From Tetranychus cinnabarinus (Eukaryota; Arthropoda; Arachnida; Trombidiformes; Tetranychidae): DNA of 64,000 bases. Positions 46,401-55,900 of the stretch are shown here, piece by piece. Below the pieces are notes generated by a model. It saw only the letters and a program-made list of their open reading frames with translations. It was not told the origin of the DNA and did no database searches. Numbering within the stretch: position 1 is the first letter of the stretch; every line of letters begins with the position of its first letter. The position numbers and the translations under genes were made by a program. The stretch is taken from NCBI GenBank assembly GCA_022266195.1, contig WHVY01000005.1, positions 7,750,001 through 7,814,000 on the forward strand, given 5' to 3'.

Positions 46401-47485
46401 AACAACAAATTGATATGATTAAAAAATTGATACCAGTTGTTTCCTTTCAAGCAGCTGATGTCATAACTGGTTCAAATACTCAGTTAATGACGATGCAAAA
46501 ATTCAATGACAGTATAAAACAATCAAGACCAACAATAGATCGTAATTTCTTCAAGTCTCTAAAAATAAATTTGCAGTGTGACGATTGTGACTTATCAGTA
46601 ATTGAAAAAATCTCAGTAAAAGTTCACAATGAAAATAAATATCCAATATTAAGTTTGAACTTCACAACCTTTAGGCAAGACCAGGTTACAAAAATCTTTC
46701 AAGCGGACCCATTTTTGTTATATAAAACCAATGCGACACATACATGTAAAATTAAATACAAAGGACCAGAATACCTATTAGTAAATACCACCACATACCA
46801 GTTCTGTGAAATTGAGGAAAGTGAGTTGAAGTCACCAAACCCTATTTTCACCAAAGTGTCAACTTGCCCAAATAAGTTCAATAAAACACAGCTCTGGAGA
46901 GATGAGCATTGTGTCTCTAGAAACGTAAATGAAACAATTGTGGCGGAAAAAATTCAAGTTAAAAATATGGGTGATCATTATTTGATTCATTGTGCAGGAC
47001 ATAAAATTGAAATATACTCAGGTACTTATTCATGTCCGAACCAAGTTATCAAACTATCAAAATATACCAATTTCAGTATCGATGACATGAAGTACACTTC
47101 CACTAATTTTTTTCTTTACGTTAGAGGTCCCAGAGTAACTGAACATACTCAAGCAATAAATTTAAAACTATTTGAACCAACTTATCAAGAAATCAATATA
47201 CCAACATTAGAATTTGAACTCCTAGATACAGCTCATGAGAAAGTACTTTCTAGTTTCGAGAAAATCACTCTTACTTGGAAATTTGATTATGTTAAATGGA
47301 TTTCAATTTCACTATTAGTAACCATTTGCTTCTTGTTATGTTCTCTTAGCGTACGTTTTATGTTCACCCCAAAGCGAACAGTATACTCAATAGTTTACGA
47401 TGAGAGGGATAACAGAACGAACAGAGTAGATAAAATAAGAGATAAAAGACAACCAGAAGTAATACCTTTACATAAATGCTATTAA
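43415..47485 (+). CDS. pol-env: Reverse transcriptase (C-terminal part) - RNase H - integrase - Env-like polyprotein
   Basis: 1356 codons from the first ATG after the break; homology begins just upstream, so this ATG is not the natural start. In order: RT with FIDDLL as the YxDD motif (residues about 70-75); RNase H (about 215-335, catalytic Asp in RVDASG, later VTDH); integrase zinc finger H435/H442/C472/C475; DDE core D504, D563, E599 with 35 residues between the last two; a GPY-type C-terminus (FSGPYKI, about 731-737). Without a stop the frame runs into an Env-like region from about residue 790. The integrase-coding part also contains a conserved-loop hairpin at 45286-45303. The enzymes copy the RNA and insert the DNA. 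The absence of a stop between integrase and Env is unusual. Confidence 0.92.
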   Translation: MKYFTLLDLRSGYHQMALDPADQPKTAFVTPSGLYEYTRLPFGLANGPSSFMRMMSIVLGGLIYNTCLIFIDDLLIFSKNEEEHLERLETIFRRLTRAGLTLKPNKCSFFKQKILYLGHIVSEQGQEVDPEKIQKVQQFPTPRTVRDIKSFVALCSYYRRFIKDFALIARPLTNLTRKDLPFEWGPAQENAFNELKTKLTTPPVLAHYDPNKQTQLRVDASGYGLGAILLQKSDNGWHPIAFASRILRGAELNYPISDKECLAIVWAVQKFRVYLEGIKFEVVTDHCALCHIHSKKNLPARLQRYAMALQSFDFTVTYKSGKKHADVDCLSRYPIADIPVDNLKDECEELFTMLVEETTAENFDLITKQRQDPKCSKILNQMENLANLAPKERKRMNRFRIENGTLYRLTTNHYGETWNVVLPRELIPKVLEEYHDAMISGHPGLFSTYNKIKQFYWWPQMTKDITNHVKNCFTCQLDKRGSGTLEAPLQSIVVNNAFDKIGIDLVGPLPKSYGQQYIVVCTDYFTRWIEVEAIGDLMAETIAEFLVNKIFLRHGCPKTILSDQGRNFISSIVGEVKNFMGSKWSFSTSYHPATNGLTEKANQTVCTMLTHYCQNDNRKKWARLIPVMGFAYNTSVNKSTKSSPFYLLYGRHPVLPIDIILNTKTFKSLPKTVRESISQWPQLRDQARLYSIESKENQKIQHDMKKLRDFNVGEEVMYRIYQGSKKLTPKFSGPYKIIEKLGKTTYRILPLGEKGKIKRAHGSQLKPFHRPIQSSQKETSINRVGKIKPYRSSLSTSLIILMGLICLVAGQINPFITGDTILWKETEHKPRKATQEIRIILAFSNPCKEMLTYDSDEWGKITNKSNPKYGCPMNNRVCPYVRTSLHALEGYCSEFIDTKYIQPIRFIPQITSKEDRSPQLIKRELLTAIAVGSTAIVVGGVVLTGVAYMYKSVMTPDIDFKPVLEAITKQDEEYKKAMKTQFDHLVNVTKLLHEQQQQIDMIKKLIPVVSFQAADVITGSNTQLMTMQKFNDSIKQSRPTIDRNFFKSLKINLQCDDCDLSVIEKISVKVHNENKYPILSLNFTTFRQDQVTKIFQADPFLLYKTNATHTCKIKYKGPEYLLVNTTTYQFCEIEESELKSPNPIFTKVSTCPNKFNKTQLWRDEHCVSRNVNETIVAEKIQVKNMGDHYLIHCAGHKIEIYSGTYSCPNQVIKLSKYTNFSIDDMKYTSTNFFLYVRGPRVTEHTQAINLKLFEPTYQEINIPTLEFELLDTAHEKVLSSFEKITLTWKFDYVKWISISLLVTICFLLCSLSVRFMFTPKRTVYSIVYDERDNRTNRVDKIRDKRQPEVIPLHKCY
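45286..45303 (+). promoter_or_regulatory. conserved-loop hairpin inside the integrase coding region
   Basis: AATCCC, loop GGTGAT, GGGATT: a perfect 6-bp stem with the same loop as the leader and 3' array hairpins. It encodes LIPVMGF of integrase, so protein coding also constrains it. Confidence 0.45.
45785..47485 (+). other. env: Env-like glycoprotein region, in frame with pol
   Basis: The last about 565 residues look like a class I-style envelope protein: a hydrophobic signal-like segment (residues about 795-810, LIILMGLICLVAG), a Cys-containing ectodomain, a short basic site (IKR at 921-923) followed by a Gly/Ala/Val-rich hydrophobic segment (about 925-950) that may be a fusion peptide, a Gln-rich heptad-like stretch (about 960-1005), several N-x-S/T sites, a membrane anchor (about 1295-1317) and a 39-residue basic tail. 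An ATG at 45818 sits inside the signal segment. It would normally be made from its own spliced RNA or released by protease. The match to insect errantivirus Env is by layout; it was not compared residue by residue. Confidence 0.75.
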
Positions 47486-47594
47486 AATAAATTTTGGGAA
47501 ATAATCATGGTGATGGGAAATGATAAAATTGAATAAAAACAAAAAACACAAAATTGAAAACAAAACAAAAAAAACTAATAAGACAAAAAAAAAC

Positions 47595-47859
47595 GCCCGG
47601 TGATTGGGCTATAAAAAAAACACTAACTAAATTCTATTAATGACAAAGCTAAAAGATAAAAGTGAAAGCCCGGTGAGTGGGCTGGAAAAAAAAAATGATA
47701 ACACAAACACCCGGTGATTGGGGTATAAAAAAAATAATAAAATTAAGTGCCCGGTGATTGGGTTGAAAAAAAATAATAAAATTAAGTGCCCGGTGATTGG
47801 GTTGAGTCTAAAATGACCAGAGATGGGTCATAAAAATAAAAGTCCCGGTGATTGGGACT
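47595..47859 (+). promoter_or_regulatory. array of six conserved-loop hairpins between env and the exonuclease gene
   Basis: Six hairpins with loop GGTGATT (one GGTGAGT) begin at 47595, 47667, 47709, 47749, 47788 and 47841, separated by A-rich spacers (loops 73, 41, 40, 39 and 55 bases apart). Stems: GCCC/GGGC; AGCCC/GGGCT; ACCC/GGGGT (one extra loop base); GCCC/GGGT with a G-T wobble (twice); AGTCCC/GGGACT. The outer pairs change on both sides together. The last one is 36 bases before the splice acceptor. Function unknown; candidates are a protein-binding RNA element acting in splicing, packaging or export. Confidence 0.85.
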
Positions 47860-47867
47860 GATTAATC

Positions 47868-47897
47868 ATTTTCTTTTCTTCTCTTTTATCTAACAGG
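47868..47897 (+). promoter_or_regulatory. strong 3' splice site before the exonuclease gene
   Basis: A long pyrimidine tract (TTTTCTTTTCTTCTCTTTTATC) is followed by TAACAG|G with the AG at 47895-47896. The ATG starts at 47898, one base into the predicted exon. Confidence 0.7.
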
Positions 47898-49109
47898 ATG
47901 GAGAGAAATCAGCCGAGATGGAGAAATGCTAAATATTCAGACGGAGATAATGAAAGGAAACCTATTTTATTGTATCAACACTATTTGCTCCTGTCCTGCT
48001 ATGCTTGGAATTTCGTCAATAGTTATGGAGTTAGCAAGAAAACAATCCCAGGGTGTAAAATGTCAGGAACTCCACCAAAAATGCATAAATTCACAAAACT
48101 AACGATAACAGCACACACCCAAAGAGCGATAAACCATGCCCATAATTTTCTTATCAAAGAGATTAAAGAAATTGCAGGTAGAATTAAAAGGAAGACTGGC
48201 AGATCGAGATGGATTGAACTCACTCCGATACCATTATTCCACTGCAGTTTATGCTTTGCCCCTGACCATCCAAAAATTGAGTGTAAAAACTGTTCATTTT
48301 GCTCAAGCAACACCCATTTTAGGAAAAATTGCCCTGATTTGATTAAACGAGTAGGACAAGTTATGTTACAAATCCAGCCTGTTATCAAACCTGTTAACGC
48401 AAAAAGAGAAGAAAGAAGACAACTTCGACGAAAATTAAGAAGAGAGTTTACAGGTAACATTTGGTACAAGATACCCGGAAAATATGATCCAAAAATTTTA
48501 GAAAAATTAGAACCAATGGGTTCCCCATCTTTACCTACATTGTCATTGGACATGGAAGGAAATGGAAGTGGAGGTGTCGGTAATATCCATATATCTGGAT
48601 GGTTTGGAAACATAATACGAATTCAAACAATATACTACGTTGAGGTTAAATCAGAATACTCATTTTACGCAAATACCAAGATTACGGGATTACAACCCAG
48701 CGATTTAGCTACAGGTGTACCTTTTCACATAGTACGTAAAACGGTGTTAGAAATTTTAAGAGGAAAAAGAGTAATCACCCAAGGAGACGGTGATTTAAGG
48801 TTATTGAAATTTACTCCAGGTCACTTGATGGATAACGACATTACCTGGATTGATTTACAATCACTATGGCCTGGTCAACAACCGTTAGGGTTAAATTATG
48901 TTGACAAATTCTTCTTCCCCGAGAATCCTAAATTGAAACGCGATGATCCAACAAATACAATCGCTGGACATTCTCCAGAAAGAGATGCGAGAGTTACTCT
49001 ACGAGGATATATGGAGTATTTAAAACTAGCAGACTATATAAATTACGTTCCAAGCTCAGAAACCATAAGACGAATGGTCAATTCCAATTTATCCATTAAC
49101 GACTGGTGA
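47898..49109 (+). CDS. accessory protein: double CCHC zinc knuckle + DEDDh 3'-5' exonuclease (REX4/ISG20-like)
   Basis: 403 codons, ATG at 47898 directly after a splice acceptor. Two tandem zinc knuckles have exact C-x2-C-x4-H-x4-C spacing: C116, C119, H124, C129 and C132, C135, H140, C145. A basic linker follows (about 169-183, Arg/Lys-rich). The C-terminal domain shows the three exonuclease blocks: ExoI SLDMEGNG with D218 and E220; ExoII with ITGLQPSDL, LRGK and D299 in GDGDLRLL; ExoIII with H358 and D363 in GHSPERDAR, the H-x4-D spacing of DEDDh enzymes. The ITG-x-x-P-x-x-L and LxGK features fit the REX4/ISG20 branch of RNA exonucleases. All five catalytic residues are present, so an active two-metal 3'-5' nuclease is likely, guided to RNA by the knuckles. 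Possible roles are counter-defence (degrading small RNAs or dsRNA), RNA processing, or genome maturation. It lies outside gag-pol-env and before the 3' LTR, the place of accessory genes in complex retroviruses. Confidence 0.88.
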   Translation: MERNQPRWRNAKYSDGDNERKPILLYQHYLLLSCYAWNFVNSYGVSKKTIPGCKMSGTPPKMHKFTKLTITAHTQRAINHAHNFLIKEIKEIAGRIKRKTGRSRWIELTPIPLFHCSLCFAPDHPKIECKNCSFCSSNTHFRKNCPDLIKRVGQVMLQIQPVIKPVNAKREERRQLRRKLRREFTGNIWYKIPGKYDPKILEKLEPMGSPSLPTLSLDMEGNGSGGVGNIHISGWFGNIIRIQTIYYVEVKSEYSFYANTKITGLQPSDLATGVPFHIVRKTVLEILRGKRVITQGDGDLRLLKFTPGHLMDNDITWIDLQSLWPGQQPLGLNYVDKFFFPENPKLKRDDPTNTIAGHSPERDARVTLRGYMEYLKLADYINYVPSSETIRRMVNSNLSINDW

Positions 49110-49226
49110 AACGCCATGCATATTAATCACACATTTTCATTGTTTAACATATAATTTTCCTATTATTAATCCATATTTTAGTTTATATTTACAGAACGAG
49201 GACGTTCTTTTGGTGCCCCGGTCAAC
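49110..49226 (+). other. short 3' untranslated segment before the 3' LTR
   Basis: 117 bases. It holds AGAACG/CGTTCT (49193-49208), a 6-bp stem with loop AGGA, and ends TTTTGGTGCCCCGGTCAAC. The purine-rich polypurine tract expected directly before the 3' LTR is not visible. Confidence 0.6.
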
Positions 49227-49912
49227 TGTGAGAAAACTGGTCTTAACCAGTTTTTTGTTTAGTAACTACCTTTCCCTACCTCCAGTAGGTAGGGAAAGGC
49301 CATTATTGGCGCAAATTTTGGAGGTCGGCCATTTTATGCGGGAGAAGATTTTCTCCCTTATCCTGCATAAAATGGCCGACAATCTCTTTGTTCGTGGCCA
49401 GAAATTGGACCCTGCGGAAGCCCTGTTCGGGTAAATAGTGAACTTAGTAATGCCAACCAACTATGTACACCTTAACCAAGTGCTAATTTGACTAGTTTTA
49501 TACCCAACAACTGAAACAGTGTAAAGTGTTAATACTTGAATTTGTGAATGAATTGGTATTGTATTGAGATTCATTTGATGACTAGTTATGACTAGATTTG
49601 TGATTTCAGTAACAAGGACTTCTATCCACCAGTGATTCAACATTAGTGTAGTGAATTAAAGACGCAACCCGGACTATTGAAAGTGATTGTGACCTGAACT
49701 TAATAAAACTGTATTCACCAACAAAACTTTCAGTGTTAATCTAAGAGATTCATCCTCCTGAGTGATCTTAAAACTACCTTTGTATTCAAATATTCTCATC
49801 TCTTTCAATATTAATTCTCTCTTATCTTGCTTGATGATTGTAATCCTTCATTTTATAAACCATACTGATGTAATACAAATAAAACTCATTCGATTCACCG
49901 ATCTGGCTTCCA
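49227..49912 (+). repeat. 3' long terminal repeat
   Basis: Second copy of 38545-39230, offset by exactly 10,682 bases throughout, so there are no indels between the copies. Candidate polyadenylation hexamer at 49702-49707. Confidence 0.95.
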
Positions 49913-49916
49913 ATAG
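49913..49916 (+). repeat. target site duplication, right (ATAG)
   Basis: Directly follows the CA end of the right LTR. Confidence 0.8.
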
Positions 49917-52900
49917 TTTAAATTGTTCCGAATTGTCGGAAAATTTGTGCAAATATTTTGCATGAAATTAAGACAATTTCGAACGTTTTCAATGAACTTA
50001 TTTGCATGATTATCCTTCAATTTGGAAGTTTAGAGGAACGAGAATTATTGGAAATAAACATAATAATGTAACAAAGTTTGACAAACTGTTCTGAAAATCA
50101 ATGAATCGGGAACAAAAATGTCAACAAAAAAAATGAAAACTTGCAACGAAAGAAAAGAAAAGTTGCAGAATTGATCGTTTAACTGATCGTCAATATAAAA
50201 AAAACTAAATTCAAGTCCAAGTCTAAACATTTTCATGGATGAAACCAATTACATGCGAATGAAGGAATCATTGAGACCATTTTTACACATTTATTGGTGA
50301 GTAAAAGATTTTTTTCCATTTAACTGAGGAGCTTTCAAGTTCTTTCATTGGCTTTGGAACAAATATTAGTTGAAAATATCAAGATGCTTAGCTTTCTCAC
50401 ATTTCCTTTGACATCTGTTCTGATTTTCAAACATTCAGAGTCGGATAAAATTATACTTCTATCATCTGATCGTAAAATTTCAGACATTCTTTTGCCTTCT
50501 AAACTTAATAATCTCAATCTCTGGTCAAATATTTCTCCGAAACTTCAACTTGAAAGATATTTTCTCAAAACTAAAGTTGACTGCGAAGCAAATGTTTCAA
50601 GTTTGTCATTCCTTGAACTTTCAAATATTGATTAATATTTTCAATTAACTGATTAATTTGTGCGCTTAAATGAAAATAACTTCAATTGATTAGCAGCAAT
50701 TTTGACTAATTAACCGATTCACAAGCACAATTTATGTTTAATGATACACATTTAAAGTCCAATTTGAATTTAAACCATTAACAGAATCAATCAATTAACC
50801 ATAAAGTTTAGCAAATGAGCAAAAAGTGAATCAAAAATTTAAATAAAATAAAACCAAAAATGAAGTTAAAATGTAAAGCAAAAGAGAAGCAAAAAAATAT
50901 CAATTTTGTTCATTTAAATTGTTTACGGTTGAAGATTGAGTGAAAATAAAAAGGTTAAGAGAAACGCGAATTAACCCGTTCTTTAGCTTTGAATTTAATT
51001 TGAATAGTAATTAAAGGTAATAACTTGCTCTGTTTCATCATACAACTTCAATTGCATCAATTAGATGAATCTCAATAAATAGTAATCACCAAATTGCTTT
51101 GAATTGCAAATTTACTCCAATAATAAGGTGTTAACCCTTTTCAACGATATTCATCAATGAAGTTACCTGTCACTATAAGTAATTATCACAACACATTAGC
51201 TTTTTATTTATTTATTTCATTACTGAATATTAGATGAATGAGTCTAAAAAAAGGTTAAATTGATTAACAAACGGATTCATTGAGCAATTGCAAGGATTAT
51301 TGTCATTGTAAATCAATCGTTTTATTGAATTTTACTTCAATTGTTGCTATAATTGTTTGGAACTTTTTGTGATGAAAAATGTGAAAAAAAAGTAATTGGT
51401 TTGAATGGTCAAACTGAAGAAGCTGATTGTTACTTTAATTAAAACTCTGGGCTTGGTATTGGAGTAATTAATGGTTGATCGGATAACATTGAACAGTCAA
51501 CTTGATTGATTAGATGAGAGTTTTAATAAGGTTAATCAATGGTTCATTTTTGCTGTTTACTCATTGTTTTATATCCACAAGACACACACAAAGTCTCAGT
51601 TCATTTTGAGCTAACCTTGATGGGCATCATGATCATTATACTTATCATGATCACATGAAGCCAGACCCATTATTATGAAAGTAAAATGTGCAAAAAGTAA
51701 ATTATTATTTCAAGTTATGATAATTATTTATTGTTATTCAAAGGGCGGAGAGTTGAGAGTCAATTGTTCAATTCAACCCGGAATTGGATTCAATCCTTTC
51801 ATCAATTAACTTAATTTAATTTGTTGACCATTTCAAACTGAAACTTTTGAGAAAAGTTGAGAAAATAACTTTTTTTTCTGTTCTATTTTTTCGCCAGTTT
51901 TCAAAGTTCGAGATTTGAAGATATTTTTGTCTTTTACTTGATAAGATAATATTTTCATCTCTTGTCAGTTAATTAACATCATCATCACTCTCATCCAATT
52001 AACTAACCAACAAGCTATCATCAAGTTACCTGAGAGAGAAGAAAAGAGAATGCGAAAACCATGATATTGGATTACATGGTTGGAACTCATTTGGAAGAGA
52101 AAAAAAGAAAAGAAGAAAAGTTTTCGCTGTTGGCCAGTCTTAACCATTGACCAGGTAATATTAACCTTGACCTTAACATGTTAACAAAACAAGAAGAGTG
52201 ACACCGAAAGATGAAGATGAGAAAACAAGAAAAACAAAGATTTGTTATCGGTGAAGAGAAGAAGATGTTTGTTGAAAGAAAAAGCAATTTTTCAACTTTT
52301 CATCAGCGAAACGAAGAAGATGAAGAAGACATTAGATGATAAACATTAATAGATTTGAGAGACATTCTCATCTTGTTGAGCATCTTGTTGAATCTCCTGT
52401 TGTGAAGTGTCACGTGATTGGTAACTTGATGACCTTTGCTCAACATAAACAGAGAGTTAAGATGATAATGAACAAGATGAAGTTATGATGATGAGGATGA
52501 GTTAGTTGTTGTGATGTTGTTAACGACTCCAAAAGTTGACAGTGATTGTGAAAATATGTTACAATCAGAGCTTTCCAATGGCATGTTAATGTCATCATCA
52601 TCATGATGAGAGAGAATTACTCTGATAATGAGTAAATTAGGAAAATTGGTAAATTAAATGTCAAATTGTAAGCGGATTAAAATTGATTTTCATTTTCTTT
52701 CAATTATCTTGATGACAGGTAAACGTATTCATTCTTCTTCTTCAACATCATCACCGTCACCACCATCATCATCAACATCATCAACATCATCTTCGCAAAT
52801 CATCTTCTAATGATTAAATCGGAGAAAAGCTAAAAATGTTTGACTTTAAATCGCATCTTCTTACCTTTCACTTTATATTAATACATTTAATAGATTATCA

Positions 52901-55900
52901 CATCATTATAACTTTAATTAAATCAAGTAAAATGATTCCGTAAAATTGATTAACAATTAAACCATTTCATTTGCAATTATATTAGTAAACGTCTTTAAAT
53001 GTTTTTTCAGCAAAACTTTATTGTGATTAATCAACTTCATTCATTTATGCTAAATCGCTCACATTAATTCAACTGTTACAAGTGTTATAAAAGTTGGGAA
53101 TGAAAAGTAATCTTAAGATGAACACATTCGTTGAAGTATTCAGTTGGCTCTTTTAAAGCACAAACACAGAGCCTTATGACAGGTTAACTTTGTTAGCTAT
53201 TTTCAAATCGCTTTCTCTCAAAAGATTAACTTTATCCATTTGAATGGCCAGTAATGGCTTCAACTCAGTTGTGCTTGTAAAGGGTCTATAGACTCAGTTA
53301 ATCTTTACCTTTAACATACATCAAAGACCAATGAATATGCATAAGTTTACTCTGGTTTCATCTCTGGTCTCAATCTCATTCCTCAAACATTTGTATATAA
53401 ACTACTAGTATTTCCTTTTCCCATTTCACAACCCATCTCTTACATTGATACTGTATAATTATTTCTCTCCGGTATTTTCACTTGGTTACAATCTGTGCCT
53501 TCTCCTTCCGTACTATCTAAACACCTTTAACCCTTTAATATTTACACTAACTTGCATTCAACCCAAACTCAATTGAACAAAGTGTTCTCTCTGTATTTTT
53601 AACCTCAATCAAGACGTCACCTTTTATTCCTGTGTTGCTGGTAAAGGGCCTTAATTCAAAGCTCAGTCTTGGTTTGCATCCTCGGTGTCTCTTTATCATA
53701 TACTCGGTATCCAATACTCTTATCGCTTGGGGTTGTTTCGAGAACTCTAACATGTTCATTCTTTCTCATAAGTTTCAAACGATCTTTCGGCAGAATCAGA
53801 ATCGAATTCTGTACTTGAATTGCATTTGTTTATTTGCCTGATAAACAGACCTTTGAGTTGATTACAGTATTAGCTCACAAAAAAACTCACAGTAAAAGTA
53901 AACGAATGAAATATTAGTTGTCTTTGGCATATTGAGTTTTGAAAATCTAATGAGCTTCATCTGCATGACTCCTGAGTTTATTATAATATTATTTGAAACA
54001 TGATATTGTGAATCGGATGTTAACACAGTAGATAAAGGTTTAAAGTTAAGAATGAAGCTTTTGGGTTATATTTTCGGTTTTTTACCATTCCATTACTCAA
54101 TTCATTAATTTATTTTAATTATTTTTTGCGCACTTATTTCATGAATCTTTTTTAAATTAAATGAGTGGATAAAATATTTTCAGTAAATAGTTGTTAGTTT
54201 ATCGCCATCCCATTCTTTGTAAGAGTAATAAGAGAGTTTTAAAGTCTTACAAACTTTACCGATTATCAATTTGTTGTCCCAAGAGTTCGAAATAACTCGA
54301 TGATAAATCTTGATCAACCACACAAGTTGAACATTGAGTCGAAACTCTTGCTTTTCAAAGTTTCAATTTTAAAGTGAAAGTCATTTCAAGATGAGATCAG
54401 AGTTTTAGAGCTTACAAAAAAGTTTTGTTTTAAAACATTTTCAATAAACTGTCTGATAAAACTTTAAGTCAGTAAAGCCACGAAACTGAAGCAACACTTC
54501 AACAATAATATTTTGACCTTTTGACTGAAATGTTTGTCAAAATGAAATTAAATTCAATCATCATTTTCCACCAGATAATCCATGAATTCGTTGAGCTTAT
54601 CGAATGTTGTTGTTACAATAATAATTCAAGATAATCTAATGATATTGACTATTCAACTTTGAGTGGAACCTCGAAGATTAGAAAAGAGTTATTGACTTTT
54701 ATTGAGCAGCAAAATGATATTTCATGAAGGATTAGAATCTTCTTTTGTTCCAGTTTTTGATCAATCATGTAAAATCAGAAAGTGCAAGATAAATGTATTT
54801 GATTAAGAAAGTTATATTGTTGAAGCATAAATGAATGTGTGTGTGTGCTGTTGTTGAAACAATTAATAATAGCGTAAATAGATGCAAGGCAAAAAGCCAT
54901 AAATTAGGTTGTTAATTACATTCAAGTAAATAGACACAAATCATGAAACTGATTCCAATCATTTCAACCTCAACTTGAACAATTAAATGTGTTTGTGAGC
55001 ACTGTTGTGTGTTTTCAATTAAAGTAACAATTTAAGTTGCTAAATGTTTCTTCATTGATTTCAACTCGCAAGGGCGGATTCAGCACACATCACAGATGAT
55101 AATGTAATGACGATTAAATTTCATTTTGAAAATTGAAAGATTTACCTTTTTAAAGTTGAACATGAAACAATAAAAAAAGTTGAGAAGAAAGAGATTGAAC
55201 AACTTGAATCTCTTGAAATGTGATTATTAAATAATAGATTTATATTAATAAACGCTTTTTCTTGATTAGTTGCAATATTAATTAAAAAGAAACGAAAATT
55301 GTTTGAAATTTGAAAAGCTTATCCATGAGCTTTTCACTGGGTTAGGTTAATTTATGAGGACATAAATTAGGTTAACCTTTCACCAAGCCTTCACACAGAC
55401 AATTAACTCTCATCTTTAACTCACCTTTACAAATTTAAATGTTTTTTTTGGTTAAGATAAAGAGAGAGAGAGAGAAAAGAGAAAAGTTTTCTTCTCAAAA
55501 AAGCAAAATTCAGATGAAACTCTGTTGACTTTGAGATGCAAAGTGATCATGAAAAAACAAAGTGATTAGCTTTGCAAGATTTTAATCATTTTGTGATTTA
55601 AAGTTGATTGAGTTAATTAACTTGAATTTATTGTTTGATTGTGAGTCAGTTGCGGTGATTATATCACACAACATACACGAACACAGTTGAGCTGTATCGA
55701 TGCTCTTTAATGGGCTTATTGAGGTATAACCCGGATCTGATGATGTTACCTTGTTTGATGAAAGGTAAAAAAGGAAAAGAAAAGTTTGTGAAGAAGAAGA
55801 AGAAAAGTTGAAAAAATTAACAAATGTTCATTGACAAGACGTGATCATGGATTGAATAATGATAAGAACGGAATGGAACGCCATGATAATGATGATAAAT

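Larger units (their letters stand above)
38545..49912 (+). mobile_element. full-length env-bearing Ty3/gypsy-type LTR retroelement with an accessory exonuclease gene
   Basis: Two 686-bp LTRs (38545-39230 and 49227-49912), TG...CA ended, bracket 10 kb of internal sequence. Four-base duplicates ATAG flank the element (38541-38544 and 49913-49916). The order is LTR, about 1.6-kb leader with AT-rich tandem repeats, small membrane ORF, gag-protease-RT start, RT-RNaseH-integrase-Env, hairpin array, zinc-knuckle/DEDDh exonuclease gene, LTR. Integrase following RNase H and the GPY/F-like C-terminus place it in Ty3/gypsy rather than Copia. An Env-like domain after integrase resembles errantivirus-type endogenous retroviruses. 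I saw no differences between the LTRs, so insertion is recent. A one-base frame break within RT means this copy, as written, cannot make a complete polymerase. Confidence 0.95.

Noticed and set aside
47500..47520. CATGGTGATGGG as another member of the hairpin family
   Set aside because: It has the GGTGAT core but the flanks do not pair into a stem longer than three bases.
48023..48613. 196-codon minus-strand frame opposite the exonuclease gene
   Set aside because: It is a shadow of the plus-strand coding sequence, which has clear zinc-knuckle and catalytic motifs.
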